DNA of 64,000 nt. Source: Dicaeum eximium (Eukaryota > Chordata > Aves > Passeriformes > Dicaeidae). Made by a program: the position numbers and the translations under genes. The stretch lies in contig VWZP01005658.1 in NCBI GenBank assembly GCA_013396995.1, positions 2,666,453 through 2,730,452 of the forward strand, written 5' to 3'. The first letter of the stretch is position 1. Each line of letters opens with the position of its first letter. The notes below the pieces were generated by a model, which worked only from the letters and a program-made list of their open reading frames with translations, had not been told where the DNA came from and made no database searches. This document shows, one piece after another, positions 27,169-39,291 of this stretch.

Positions 27169-28177
27169 ATTACTAAAAATAGTGGGATTTCCTGCTGCTT
27201 TCCTGCCTGCTCCTGCAGGTTAGCATCAGTCAGGGTGGCTTCTGGACATCATCATCCTCCCCTGAGCTGGGGTCCAGTGTTTCCACCTCATTTCAGAACC
27301 CCACAGTACTGAGCCCTATCAGGTCTCCATATTCTATGGTGTGATCTGTGTGAAATACCAGGTAACAAACCCCAAGAGCTCTGTAGCAGTTGGGATTGTT
27401 CATCTACATGCACAGATGTTCCATGTGTTGGTGTCAAACATGTGTTTGTGGAGGAGAAACTGGTATAAGAAAGTGAGCCCCTAAAGTATCTCTAAACACC
27501 CCTAAGGAATTCCAAGCTTGGGAATAGCACTCCCCTAAAACAGAACACAATTTACAACATCTGCAGTTTATTACAAATTTAAATTGCATATAACACCCCA
27601 AGTATGTATTTTCCTTCTCACAGAAATCTTCCTTTTTCTGGCAGCACTATAATATACCTGTTTCATTAAACTCCTCAGGCACGTGACTGCTAGGAACTCT
27701 CAGTGCAGAAGAAGCTGAAGTTCCCTGAGTGCTGCAGTACACTTGATATAGTAGTAATATCTGCTGAATTATGGTCTATATAATTTTTGAATTTTGTTCC
27801 ACTGCACTCAGCAGTATCTGTCATGTGCTTCGTATCTATGTCACAGTTATTGCTGAGTTCAAATGAGTAATACTTAGGTTTCTTTGAGAAACTCAGGTGA
27901 AAAGCTCCAAAAGATTTGCACTGTAGCAAAGTTTCATTTTCTACTGATGAGTCCTTATTTTTTATGAAACTTTAATGAATAACAGCAAGCACATATAAAT
28001 CATAACTGAGTTCACAAAGAAAGGTAGTATTGTAATGTCTTCTTCTGTGCTCATCTCAAATGTTGCTGACTTCTAAGGACAGGATTTTTATTAATTGAAC
28101 TTTATGATAATGATAATATATGTTAATGTCAATAAAACTGCTTGTGAACGTAAGGATTTAAAACCAGCACACTTTAA
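27169..28177. other. Right flank of CR1; possible relic terminal octamer
   Basis: CR1 resemblance fades at about 27168. An ATTCTATG octamer, the unit found at CR1 3' termini, occurs at 27331-27338. If it is the true end of the element, the intervening stretch would be a rearranged remnant. A single octamer is weak evidence. The rest is unique AT-rich DNA with no gene seen. Confidence 0.35.
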
Positions 28178-28524
28178 ATTACAGATATCATGCATAGCAT
28201 TCAGTTAGTTTCAAAGAGCAGAAATCAAAGATTTTCAAATAATCAGAAATTGGAAGTGGAAAAACGTATTTATGCCACACTTTCTCTGTACATAAGTTCT
28301 TCAAATTTTGTGTCTTTATCAGCTGGAAATTTCTGTTACTTGGCACATTATCTTAGGCAGCATTTATCTTTACCATTGTGTGCTAGCCTTCCCATGTTTT
28401 TAAATGATCAGCATTTTTTGTCTGGGGGGAGGAAAACAGCAGAGAATATTCTGCTCTTACCCTTATCCACCACCTCTGAGTTCTCCCCAGAAGTAAAAGG
28501 CTCCCAATTTCTCTGCTATACCAC

Positions 28525-28549
28525 TATATATATATATACATACATATAT
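28525..28549. repeat. (TA)n / TACA microsatellite
   Basis: A run of alternating T and A (about eight TA units) passes into CATACATATATG. It lies inside the long chance-like open frame at 28178-28828 and helps keep that frame free of stops, reading as Tyr-Ile alternation. Confidence 0.9.
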
Positions 28550-31500
28550 GTCTGCCAGTCTTTACAGCAAAGGACAAAATGGAAATTAGAGTCTACAGGA
28601 TATTTTAAATTCAGTAGAGATTTTTCCTTCATCATATGTATAATATCTGGTAGATTTCTTTGGACTCATATTTATATCTCTATAGCTAGTGCTCTTTTAA
28701 AGCTCCCAGGCAAAGTTGAAATATTCCAGAAGCTGGATGTGAAATCCTGCCTTAAGTGTTTGGATTACTTCATGTATACAACATTCTTTGCTGAAGGAGG
28801 GAGATTTAGAGAAAGATGTGGGGTCTAATTCTATGCTGATGTTGGAGTACCTCAGCAGGGAACAGCAAATCCTCACGTTTCTAGGTAATAGCACTTTTAC
28901 CTTGGCAGTGAATTTACTTGGGTTGTGCCATTCTGCCAGGGCAAACTGAGCTCGAGTACATTACATATTGCAGTGCAACACAGAGCTGAGCCAGATTTTA
29001 AAGTAGCAGAGAGGCTTTAGGTGCAGCAGCGTGAAGTTTGAGTGAGTAGTTTGAGTGAAGTAGGCTGCATAGTACTTAGTGCTTTCCATGGGGTCTCCAA
29101 AGGGAGTGGAACTGTTCTCTCACTAGCAGTGCTTAGTGTGCCATGGTTGTTCTGGCTGAGCTCATGAAGGATTCCTGGTGCTTCAGGCAAGTAGTCCAAG
29201 GGCCCAAGCACAATATCCTTTTAGAATACGAGCGCTGGCAGAAATTAAAAGGTAATTCTCACCACTGTTGTATTCTTCAGGCCTGAACATCACTGAGTCC
29301 AGCCCTCCCCAGCTCAGTTGTGATGAGGTGTTTGAGCCAGCAGCACCAAGTGCCCTGTGTTCATGCCCCCCTCTGCCTGGAGAAGGGATATGGGATGCAG
29401 GGGCTTCATTTGCTTCTGCTGTCTGTGCCACAGGAGCTTCCCCCTGCCACAAGAGCTGCCAGCACCTCGATCTAGTGTAGTCTGTGTGTTTTGTCACTCT
29501 GATTGCTGATCCACCTGGTGGTATCTTTACAGTGTGAGAGTCATTGCATTCCCCAGCCTCCAATTGAAGAAGGTTTCAGAGCTGGTGTCAGTGCAGCTCC
29601 CAGGCTAAGAGTGCTTGTCTGTCAGTGGTACAACTGGGCAGGCACAGCTGTGCTCAGATATTCCAAATTCCTTACCTCTTACACGTGCTTTGCCTTTTCT
29701 GCAAGCCTAAGACGATACAAGCACATTAATTCAAAGGTGCTCACAAAGATTTCGTGCCTTTTACTCGGAATAACAAAAGCAAACAGTGTGAATGTAGTGC
29801 TCTCCTGCTGTCTGTTCATACTTTATGTAACATATTGAGCTTATCAGCTCTTGTTGGGCTTGTGACAACAACCAGATTAGTGCAAGGGTGCTGCATTGAA
29901 GGAGCTCTGAGTTATTTGGGCTGTGGAAAGTAAATGCCTCTTGTATGAGAGCTGGGATTAGGAAGGCTGTGCCACAACGACCAATAGGAAACTAGGCCAT
30001 GGGATTTTGGGCAAGACCCCTTTGACCAGTTTAACAGTTTAGTTCCTTTTGCTAATCGTGCAAGCAAGCATCCCATTTCATACTGAGACAGAGATACAGT
30101 TCTGATACAGCTTTGGTATTTCTACATGTCTCAGAGAATATTTGAAGAAGCCCCCTGTGAAGATGGAATGCTCCAAGTGTAAGTGGGAGCTCCAAAACAA
30201 ATGAAAATGACTGGGGACATGCCTCAGGCTCCCAGGCCTTGTTTTTAAATGAAAAATATAGAACGAGGCTCCCAGATATCCTTTTCTTTCATGTTCCATG
30301 CTTAGGGCCATAGCAACTAAAAAGCCTTGCTGCACTGAGACTTGAGATAAGCTGAGGGAATATTAAATAAGCCAGTATGCAGAGATCACTGGGAGTAGGT
30401 AGGAGTTTGAAAGCTCCAGTTTATAAAAGTAACTAGGAAATTGCGCTGGTAGCTAAAAGATCAAACATTCAACTTATCAAAGGTTACGTTTGAAGTTTTG
30501 GGAAACCAAATAAAGAAATTCCTTGTTCTATTTCAGTGACTTCTGTGGCATATTTTGTTTGGCCATTGTACTTTCCTTAATAACATCTGATTTCTGTGGG
30601 GGTAATTTTAGCAGTTCCGCATCATACAGGATGCTTCCAGAATAAATGTTCTGCAAACAGTGTGTTAAATTGATTTTTTTGTCCTTAATTGAGCTTGATT
30701 AAATGTAAATTTCAGGTTCTTGATCTAGTACTTGTTGGCTTAGTACTTAGTGCTTAGTGTATGTCTTCTAAAACACACTTGAGCTAAAAGTACCCATCTT
30801 TCTTAGTCCTCCATACTGATGTTGAGAAAAATATTTTTCTTGCTGAAGCAAGGCAGTGACTTAATTGAATATTTTATTTGGTATATGACACCTAAGAGCT
30901 CTGTGCCTCAAACCAGCTTTAAAATTGTGCTGCTAATCTAGAACAGTCTTCAAATGAGTTTAGAAGGCAAGAACTGTAGCAGGATTAATGAAAATTAATT
31001 ATGTATGCGTCCTTATTTTGGCAATCTTGATTGAATTTTTTTTGCATATTGGAGAAGCATTAAAAACATGTATACAGAGAATTAGACCTTTATGTGGTCT
31101 CTTTGTGAGCATCGCATTTGAGAAAGAATAGATGATTTTCTTTGAAGTAGAACCAAACCCACTGAAAATTGGGGCTATTTCTTCTAAGCAAAATGCCAAA
31201 TATTTCCTTGTGTGTTTATAGGTCAAGTCTCAAGGAGACACAGAATCCAGGGAACTTTCCCCTGGCCTAACCCTTAATTTATCCAGTAGTTTAACTCTGC
31301 TTGTCTGTCTGCACTGTGAATGTTCTGATTTCAGTGAGATTATGTATACCACATAAAGTTAAATCATGAGTGAGCTTTGCAGGAAGGGGACCTTCAGAGG
31401 CAACTGACAGATTTAAAATTTATTATTCCCAAATGCAGCAGAGAGTTCTCCATGTTATGCTAAATGGCCTTTATTGCACTGAACTAATCTCCTAGTTATA

Positions 31501-31608
31501 ACTAATCTCTTGAAGCCTGGTTCTCTTCACCCTCATTTCAGTGTGTGCAAAGTCATTGCCTGGATCAAGACGGGGAGTTTGGCTTTTTTATTCCTTCATC
31601 CTTAATTA

Positions 31609-31616
31609 TTACGTAA
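31609..31616. promoter_or_regulatory. Consensus PAR-bZIP / C/EBP octamer TTACGTAA
   Basis: The octamer is the exact palindromic consensus for PAR-bZIP factors (DBP, TEF, HLF) and the repressor NFIL3, and it is also bound by C/EBP dimers. It contains a CpG, which makes it less likely by chance in this CpG-poor DNA. Function is inferred from the motif only. Confidence 0.35.
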
Positions 31617-34600
31617 CCTTTAATACAGGGTTTACAGAAGAGAGAGGTAGGTCCAGCGTATAAATTGGATTACTCCTGGAACCTGTGGAGTTATGGCTGT
31701 TTACAGTGACTGAGAATCTGGCCCATAAACTTCACTGAAAGGCTTTCTCTAATCTGGCAGTGTAATCAGACTGAGAGAGTTATTTTCAAGAGTTGTTAGT
31801 ACCTGAAAGTGATTACTCACTGGGGCATCATTAGTATAATAGCAAAGTCACTTTTCAAGGATGCTGGAAATCCACACTGTGTGCTGTTTGCATTCCTCAG
31901 TAGGACAGTTAATATACTGCCTCCCGTGTGACCTGTGTAGTAAAACTGCTCTATTAACTACAACAGCACTGCTACATGTTTCCCTAATCAAAAAATGGAA
32001 CTGGTGTCTCTGCAATAGATAATGCTACTTCCAGCCAGACACATACTCGTGCCTTTTGATAGAGAGAGCAGCTTTTCAATGTGCAGCAAGGACTCACTTT
32101 CCAAAAACACATAAACAACAGAACAGTTTATATCTGTAGATAAGAAGCAGCATCATTTATACTGAATAAGCTGGAGAAAGCTGAGTGTATAGATTTTGAT
32201 ATGCCTCATCAGCAGTACATTAAGGAGCAGACCCAAAGCCTCATGGAAATGGGAAGAGGCTACCTGACCTCAGTGGGGCCTTGGCTGATCCTGTTATTTT
32301 TAAGGTGTGCAGGCTCTCAGGGGAAAAAGGCACCACTACATGTAATATTGAGTCATGGTGGGGGAAAATTATGGCTGTGATGGGTGAAATACTGCAGCCA
32401 TGTGGTCTGTTGCTGTCTTATGTGGCAGCATGAGGAGATGAAGAAGAGGGGACAACTCCTTGCTGTGCTGTGAGCATCCTCTTTTCCTGCCTTGGCAGGG
32501 GCTCAGGGGTTCTGCCTGCCCTGCTCAGCAGCACTGAGAGCAGTGTAGAGGTCTCCTCCTGCCTCCACCCTGCTGGGGTAAGGGCAGGGGTAGTACCTGA
32601 ACTTCAGAGGTCTCTCTGGGCCTTTCACAGGCCTTAGAAGGTCTGTGAGAGCCAAGTCCTCTCCAAGGTGTTCCTGTTGCTGCAGGCTTGCCTGGTAGGG
32701 CTTTGCATTTCTCCCTGGCAAGAAATCAGGTATTAATAGCAGCTTTGGTGGTCTAGCTACTTTCTTCCTAAAAAGCCCATCAAGACTTCATTATCTGTTG
32801 GTAAAGATAAGAAAGAGTTTTCTCTTGATAGGTGATGTCAGTCCCCACCACAAGGCAGATGGAATCACCATCAGCTGTTGTGAATCTGTGCTTATCAGAT
32901 CTGGGCAGAGATGATGGAGCCTGGGGGAGCCCTGTACCCTCTGCTCCCAGCCCTGCTGTCCCTGGAGCCTGTGCACAGCCCCCTGAGCCCAGCTCTCAGC
33001 ACAGACATCCCCCTGGCACAGCAGCAGAACATCACAGCAGCCAGGTCTGCAGAGCTCTGCACACACAGGACTGGGGGTGCAACACATCTCATGGTACAGG
33101 CACAAAATGCTTTGTGTCTGGCCTTGAAATAGGAGCTCAAGCACAGAGACATCTGTTTTACATCAGCTGTGCATATGAATGCAAACACTGCTCTTTAAAG
33201 GTGGTTTTTACTGATGTGCTCCCCCCCATTGCAGAATTCATGAGGGTCATACATGTGATGCCAGCAGCACACCAGGTTTCAAAGCACATTGTGGTGTGTC
33301 ACTAGTCTGAAGTTTAAGATGTGCTTTGTTAAAAGCCAGCTTTTATCTGAGAGAAAAGGTTTTCTCTCTAACATCAGAGACTATTTACATTGCAGAAAAA
33401 TAATTCTGCCTCTGAAAGTTATCTGGTCAAATTGCTACTGGCAGTATCTAGGAAGCTGTGTCAGGAAGCATTGGGTTATTTCATGTTTCTCCATGCTAAG
33501 CTTTAATAGCCTTTTGTCCCATTTGATGTATTTATGCCTTTGCAGTGTTTAATACTTGACCACTGAGGGCTAATCAGGTGCATCGTGTATAAAATGGAAA
33601 TATTTTCTTGTTATTCATTTTTATCCTAATTTGAGTTCAAAAATAGCTGTTGAACTGATTAATTGATGGCTTGTTAGTATTTCTGTATTTTCTAAGCACA
33701 ATTTTGGCCTCTCTATTAAGAAGCTACTGTAATCTCTTAGTGTAACTGATTGTAATATTTCTAATCATAGCTAAATTCACCCAGGAATCACAAAGAAACT
33801 CTCTTTAATTACAGAAATGGTATGGTCCTGAGATGAATGATAGGAATCAATTTATTTTATGGAGCAAAATATTGAAAAAGAAGTTTCTGGTAAAGTATCA
33901 GTTGCTACAAATTTGTGCTGAGCTAAAAAAATGTTCTCCCCTTTTGTGAAGTCTACAGAGAACCACTTTTAAACATGTATTAATCTAGCACTGCCAGTCT
34001 TAAAAGCTAAAACTGGAGGGAAAAAATTGAAGATATCAGGATGTCAGAGTGGTGAAAAGATGTGGTGAGAAGATGAAGTGTTTTCTTCATTGTTGGATTG
34101 CAATAGAGAAACTCAGCAGTCATTTGGCTGACTGTATGATATGATCATTAGGTATAATGATTGTACATTCAGTGGATACATAAATGGTTACTATTGCCAA
34201 AAAGACATGAAAACATGATTTTCTCTGCTTTGAAGTCGAGAGGAACCTTATCCTACATATTTATTTAGGAGAATTGTAATGCTATCAAAGGAAGAGACCT
34301 CTGACATTATTGATAGCACTAATTAATTCTTCCTGTCAGGAGGGTTCTCAGACCTAATTTAGCAGGACCTCTGTGATTTGCCAGCACTGTGCCCACTGTG
34401 AAGCTGTTCCAGAGTGGGCACTCATTAGTGGCAGAGCTGCCTTGGACTCCTTTAGCAAGGGCTGCAGGTGCAAAGCAGTCTGGGGCTTCATTTTCCTTCT
34501 TTCCACTTAACCTGTGCAAATTAAGAACAGATATTTTGGTATCAAATATTTAGAAAGTATGGTTTTTATGACTTTCATATATTTTAATGAGAAGATGGAG

Positions 34601-35022
34601 GGCTGGAGACAGATTTTGTAACTTTCATTTAATACGACTCCCTAGAAAACATCTGCATGCTCCATAAATTAGCCATCTTTTCAGCACTTTTTGTTTGCAT
34701 TACTTTGCTCAGCCAGCATCATCAGAAGGAGGCTGTTCTGATGATGAAGAAAATAAATGGGCTGATGTGAACTGAGAGAAAGCCCATTACAGATTCTGTG
34801 TGAGTGACCCTTTAGAAGATCTGTGATGTTGCAGAGAGCTCCCAGATCTTGAGTCCTCAGGCATCTGCTCCAGATCCTGGTGCAGAGCTGAGGCCACCAC
34901 ACTTCTCTGTGCTCAGAGTGTGTCTGCTGCCTTCCTTTGCCTTCCTGGGTTGCTGTAGTGACAGGTAATTGCTTGTGTGTCAGGGGCCTCCTGTGTCATC
35001 TCAGTAGCTGCTCTCTTATCTC

Positions 35023-35041
35023 TTTTTTTTTTTTTTTTTTT
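35023..35041. repeat. Poly(T) tract, T19
   Basis: This is an uninterrupted run of 19 T. I recognise no retroposed sequence on either side. Confidence 0.95.
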
Positions 35042-35312
35042 CCTGTGGCATAGTGATGCTTTCCACAAACATCAACAGCCTGATATTCCTTTTCAAAGTC
35101 ACAACGGTCTGACAGGCTGGAAGTGCCTTCTTGGCAGTTTCCTGGTTTGGAACAGACTCTTGACTGCTTTTTGATTTTTAACTGCACCATGGGGAAGAGC
35201 TTGCAGCTTGACACAACCGTCATACTGCAATAATCTATTCTATTAAACCATTGTTTACTGCTTCTATTACCTTTCATTTTATTCTTTCTAGGAGAGGCAA
35301 CAAAAATAAATG

Positions 35313-35340
35313 CCTTTTTTTTTTTCTTTTTCCTTTCCAG
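35313..35340 (+). other. Strong splice-acceptor-like site
   Basis: A 26-base pyrimidine-only run (35313-35338) ends directly in AG at 35339-35340 and is followed by GGGG and an A9 run. As a sequence it fits the 3' splice-site consensus very well. The two open reading frames that follow run about 26-28 codons before stopping and show no recognisable domain, and I see no matching donor. It may be a cryptic site or a terminal exon of a non-coding RNA. Confidence 0.3.
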
Positions 35341-37934
35341 GGGGAAAAAAAAACAGTTCTATGATGGGAAGAGGGATTTTTGGGCCTGTGGAAGACTTAA
35401 CAAGAACAGTTATGTACTCTTGACCCTCTAGTAAGAAACTGCAGAAAGAAAAAGTCAAGATTTTTTGTGTAGGGGGTGTTTATGTGCTTAACAGTATTCA
35501 GCTTCATAAGCTGTAACAGAAACTTCTTTTGGTAGGTCTTTCATCTCTATAAACAGCTTACTGCAGCCATCACAGTTAATTTGATTAGTGGCACTAAGAC
35601 ATGAACCCAATGAAACAGCAGCTTAAGAGCACTTTTACAACCGGCCACTATATTGGGAATTCTAATCTTTGTCAGAGCTGCACAGGAGGACAGCTACTTC
35701 TCTCATATTTCTGAATGTTTTAAAACTGTTTTGAACACCTATGTACTTCAGGGAATGACACAGAAAGGGTGAGAGAGATTATCACCTGACAAAGCTTTCT
35801 TGAATTAGGTCACTGCAGGCTGTTTCATTTAACAGTTGTTCCTTTTCCTACCTGCTGAAAATTGAGCTGTCCTTCTCCACTCTTGCATAAGACAGGGAAG
35901 TGTTTTTGCTCTGTGAAAACAGAGAATGGATGACTGTGGTGCCAGAGGAGGAAGGACAATACCTTGCTCAAATATCCTAGGAAATAAGGACAGGATTCGT
36001 ACATTGTATAACAGCTGGATTCTGTACATGTCCAGGATTGTGCTGTGCTGCTCCCTTAAATTGCCTTCCCAAGACTATCAGTGCCCATGTAGTTCACATG
36101 GCTCTGTTTCCTATTTCTCAAGTTGGATATCTGGTGTATTTTCTTGTGTAATTGAGGAAATGCACAGATTGTTTGGGTCCTACAGATTTTTAAATAGAAA
36201 ATATAACAGGCAAATGATTGTGGCAGAAAAAGAAGGGAGAGAAGCTGCAGGCTTTGAGAGCTCATTCAAGGAGTCTTCTGGTGTAAAAAGATTGGAGAAG
36301 TCTGTTTCCAGGTTTGACATGCAGGTGGCAAAGGCAAATCTTGTACCTGGGAAAGGATAAAATTCCCCTCTCTCCTCTGTTGGGGAAGTACCGATCACAC
36401 TCTCGTTAAAAAAGCCACACCTGATCATATCTTGGTGCTGTAAAACCAGAGCAGAATTAGCTCTTATCTCAACATCTCTGCTTGCCTGAAATAATAGTGT
36501 GTGCTTTTGATAATCACTGGTTTGGTGTGGCTGCCAAAATGACTAATAGTGAAACAGCTGAAGTGAAGGTATTTAAGCACTGCCACTTGGTTTTACAGTT
36601 AGCACCTGCTGAGATAAATTCAAGTTCATAGCATCAGTTGCTTAAAAAAAAAAGTAAATAGAAGTTTAGCTTCTGTAAGTCTTTGACTTGGCAAATTTTA
36701 GGAGAGACAAAACTAAGCAGCAGTTTATGTGACAGGTAAATAATGCCATCCCTATAGGATTTGAATTCCAGATGGTACTGTGGCTCTTAGCTCACACAGG
36801 TTTAATAAGTAGTATGTCTTCCAGAAACCATATGTATCTGAGAATAGATACAAACCATGGTATTATAGATGGCACTGCTTCTGACCAGAAATTTTGATCT
36901 GTGGGGTTTTTTTTTTCTTCTTATATATTTTTTTAACCTGAATAGTTCGATCTGAATTAGAAAAGTTATGCACTTGATTGCAGACATCAGTACTTTTCTC
37001 ACTGCCATATGAAGCCAATTGTTCTGTTCTACTTTGAATGTAACATTAATCAAGCAATTATGGCAAGTATTCTTGTGGTGCTATGTATGGTTGTGTAAAA
37101 AGGGTTGTTTGACTTTTGCTTTTACTTTTACTAGTGCTGTAGAGTAAGCCATGACTTCCAGGAAAAGAAAGAATATAGTGCTTGCCAGCTGTTTATTCCC
37201 TACCAAAAATTATTTGGATCAAGGTATTTTATCTAAATAGGTTCAGGGGGCATATGAAATATATTTTGAATACATTCACAAATTTATTATAAAGAGCAGC
37301 TTTGAAAGTTCCAGCTGTTTCACACACGGTGTGCCAGCAGCAGTCAGATGACAGGAGGTCTGCAAAGCTGAACAGAGTTTCTTTAAACAAACTATTCAAA
37401 CTCCCAGATCAGGTACGACTTATCATTGATCTCACAACCCATCAGCCATCCTCCCCCTCCCTGGGAAAACATGGGAAAGCAGGAGTGTCTGGAAAGATGA
37501 TGAATAGAGATCTGATAAACAAAGGTGGAACAAGGCTTTCATAACTGGCTGTGCCTCTGGAGGAGTGCCCTGTCTGCTGAAGCCTGTGTGGATTTACACT
37601 GGAAAATTGTGCTGCAGGGAAACAGGTTGTGCAGTCCTAGAAGCAAATTGCAGGGAAACAAAGGCTGTTGCATTCCACTGTAGCCAATAATGGCTACAAA
37701 AAAATGTATATTTTTTGGTTTCTGCTGTGCAGCTCAGTTTCAGAGGCCTGAACAAATGACAGGAAAGTCATGTAAAAGTGCATGGCTGGAAGGACTGCTT
37801 AATAAGATACAGAGGCTCTTATCTCTAAGTAGTCTGTGTGGGTTTAATAGGGCTCAAATGTTGTGACAAACATTTATGCAGACAGCAGAGCAGTGTCCTG
37901 ATTTTTTTTAAAGGGCTGCGTACTCCAGGCCTGC

Positions 37935-37942
37935 TGACGTCA
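37935..37942. promoter_or_regulatory. Full palindromic CRE, TGACGTCA
   Basis: This is an exact consensus cAMP-response element (CREB/ATF family). It lies in the context GCTGACGTCAATG and contains a CpG, which is scarce in this window. A second identical octamer lies 1,349 bp downstream. No core promoter or transcription start is evident next to it. Confidence 0.4.
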
Positions 37943-39283
37943 ATGCAAGTGTGAATGTCTCAGCTTCTTATAAATGACTTGGTCTGCTCTGAAAAAAACT
38001 AATTTAGTTCACACAGTTTTTAACTCTCAGCCATACAGAACTGTCATGGAACTCAGGAGAACAATATACATTTTAGCTCTAACATTCACAAGGATCCACT
38101 TAATACCCAAAGCGTTCTTTTGTTTGAACAATTGTCTTTTTCTGAACTGCTTCACAATTTTGGCACAAATAGTGGGTTTTGCTTCTTGGGAGAAGGAAAA
38201 AATTGGCATTTGAACGTGTTGTGCCATCTAGGCCATTTGTTGCTTGTGTTTTATAGTGATACCAGTAGATGCCAAAGTGTTGAAATTCCAAAAAGGAAGT
38301 GTCAAAGACTGCCAAGAGATATCACGTTGCATTGGATATGTGTTTGTAGAGCACTTATCTTCTTTTGGAAATCCCACAGCTAGATGTTTTTGGTGCTTGT
38401 CATCTGCTGAGTACAGAAGTGGTTGTGCTAGGGAAGGGAAAGACCACAACTTTTTTTTTCTTGCAACCAGTGACTCCCTCAGAGGAGAAGTTAAATTTTA
38501 GAAGTCTGTAAGGCCTGGCTTGCCATGTGGATGCCAGGGATCCTTGGGGGCTGTTTTCAGTCAAAATATAAAGCATGGCCAATGTCTGCACTTCCCTTAC
38601 CAGAAAGAGGGAAATCATCTTTCCAGAGCTCACAGTCTGAGTCCCTTTGTGGGTACTGACTAACCACACAAAAATTAAAGACTAAAAGGAAATTAAATGT
38701 TTGCCATGAACAGTGTTAACAAACCTAACTAAACACTGCTGCTACTGAGGAGAGATTCCATCAGACACCAGTTTTTCACAGCTTCAAAAGTTCTTTTATT
38801 AGAATGTTGAAAAATGGCTGTATTGAAATAAATATCTCTACTTACATAATCTGTTCACGTACCATAATTATGTGTAGTTGTGAAATTCAGGTTCAGCAGG
38901 TTCAGCATACAACAGAATCCTGCTTGCAAGTAAATTGTGCTTGTTTAAAAAGATAGAAGTAGAGAGAAAGAAGAATGTATTTGAAAAGGAAGGTATTTCA
39001 AAGAACTTTTCTGGGGAACTTTGAAGTGTTTCATGTTTATTCTGTAAATGCTGCAGAGGAAACGGATCTACTTTAAGCTGCCTAGAAAGTGCATTTTTTC
39101 AGAAAACTTTTCACACTTTAAGTTTTAATATGGCACAAGGCAGCAAATTTAGGCAGCACATCTAAGAAAACAATTTTTTCTCATCACAGAAAACCTGAAG
39201 CTAATCCAAGGAGTATAAAAATGAGCTGCTTCCTTCACATTTGTACAGTGTAAGAAACTGTTGTACCAAGCAGACAAAAAACG

Positions 39284-39291
39284 TGACGTCA
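39284..39291. promoter_or_regulatory. Second full palindromic CRE, TGACGTCA
   Basis: This is identical to the octamer at 37935, here in the context ACGTGACGTCAAC, with a further ACGT just upstream. I found only these two full copies on reading the window. Confidence 0.4.

Larger units (their letters stand above)
28829..35312. other. Unique DNA without a supportable gene
   Basis: Two GC-richer patches (about 29280-29470 and 32430-33110) carry short overlapping open frames on both strands without recognisable domains. T19 lies at 35023-35041. The block at about 31540-31870 is free of simple repeats and has several intact transcription-factor-like cores, including TTACGTAA. I see no exon with convincing boundaries. 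Confidence 0.6.

Noticed and set aside
35926..36360. 144-codon plus-strand open frame
   Set aside because: No domain, overlapping minus-strand frames of similar length, no splice or promoter support.
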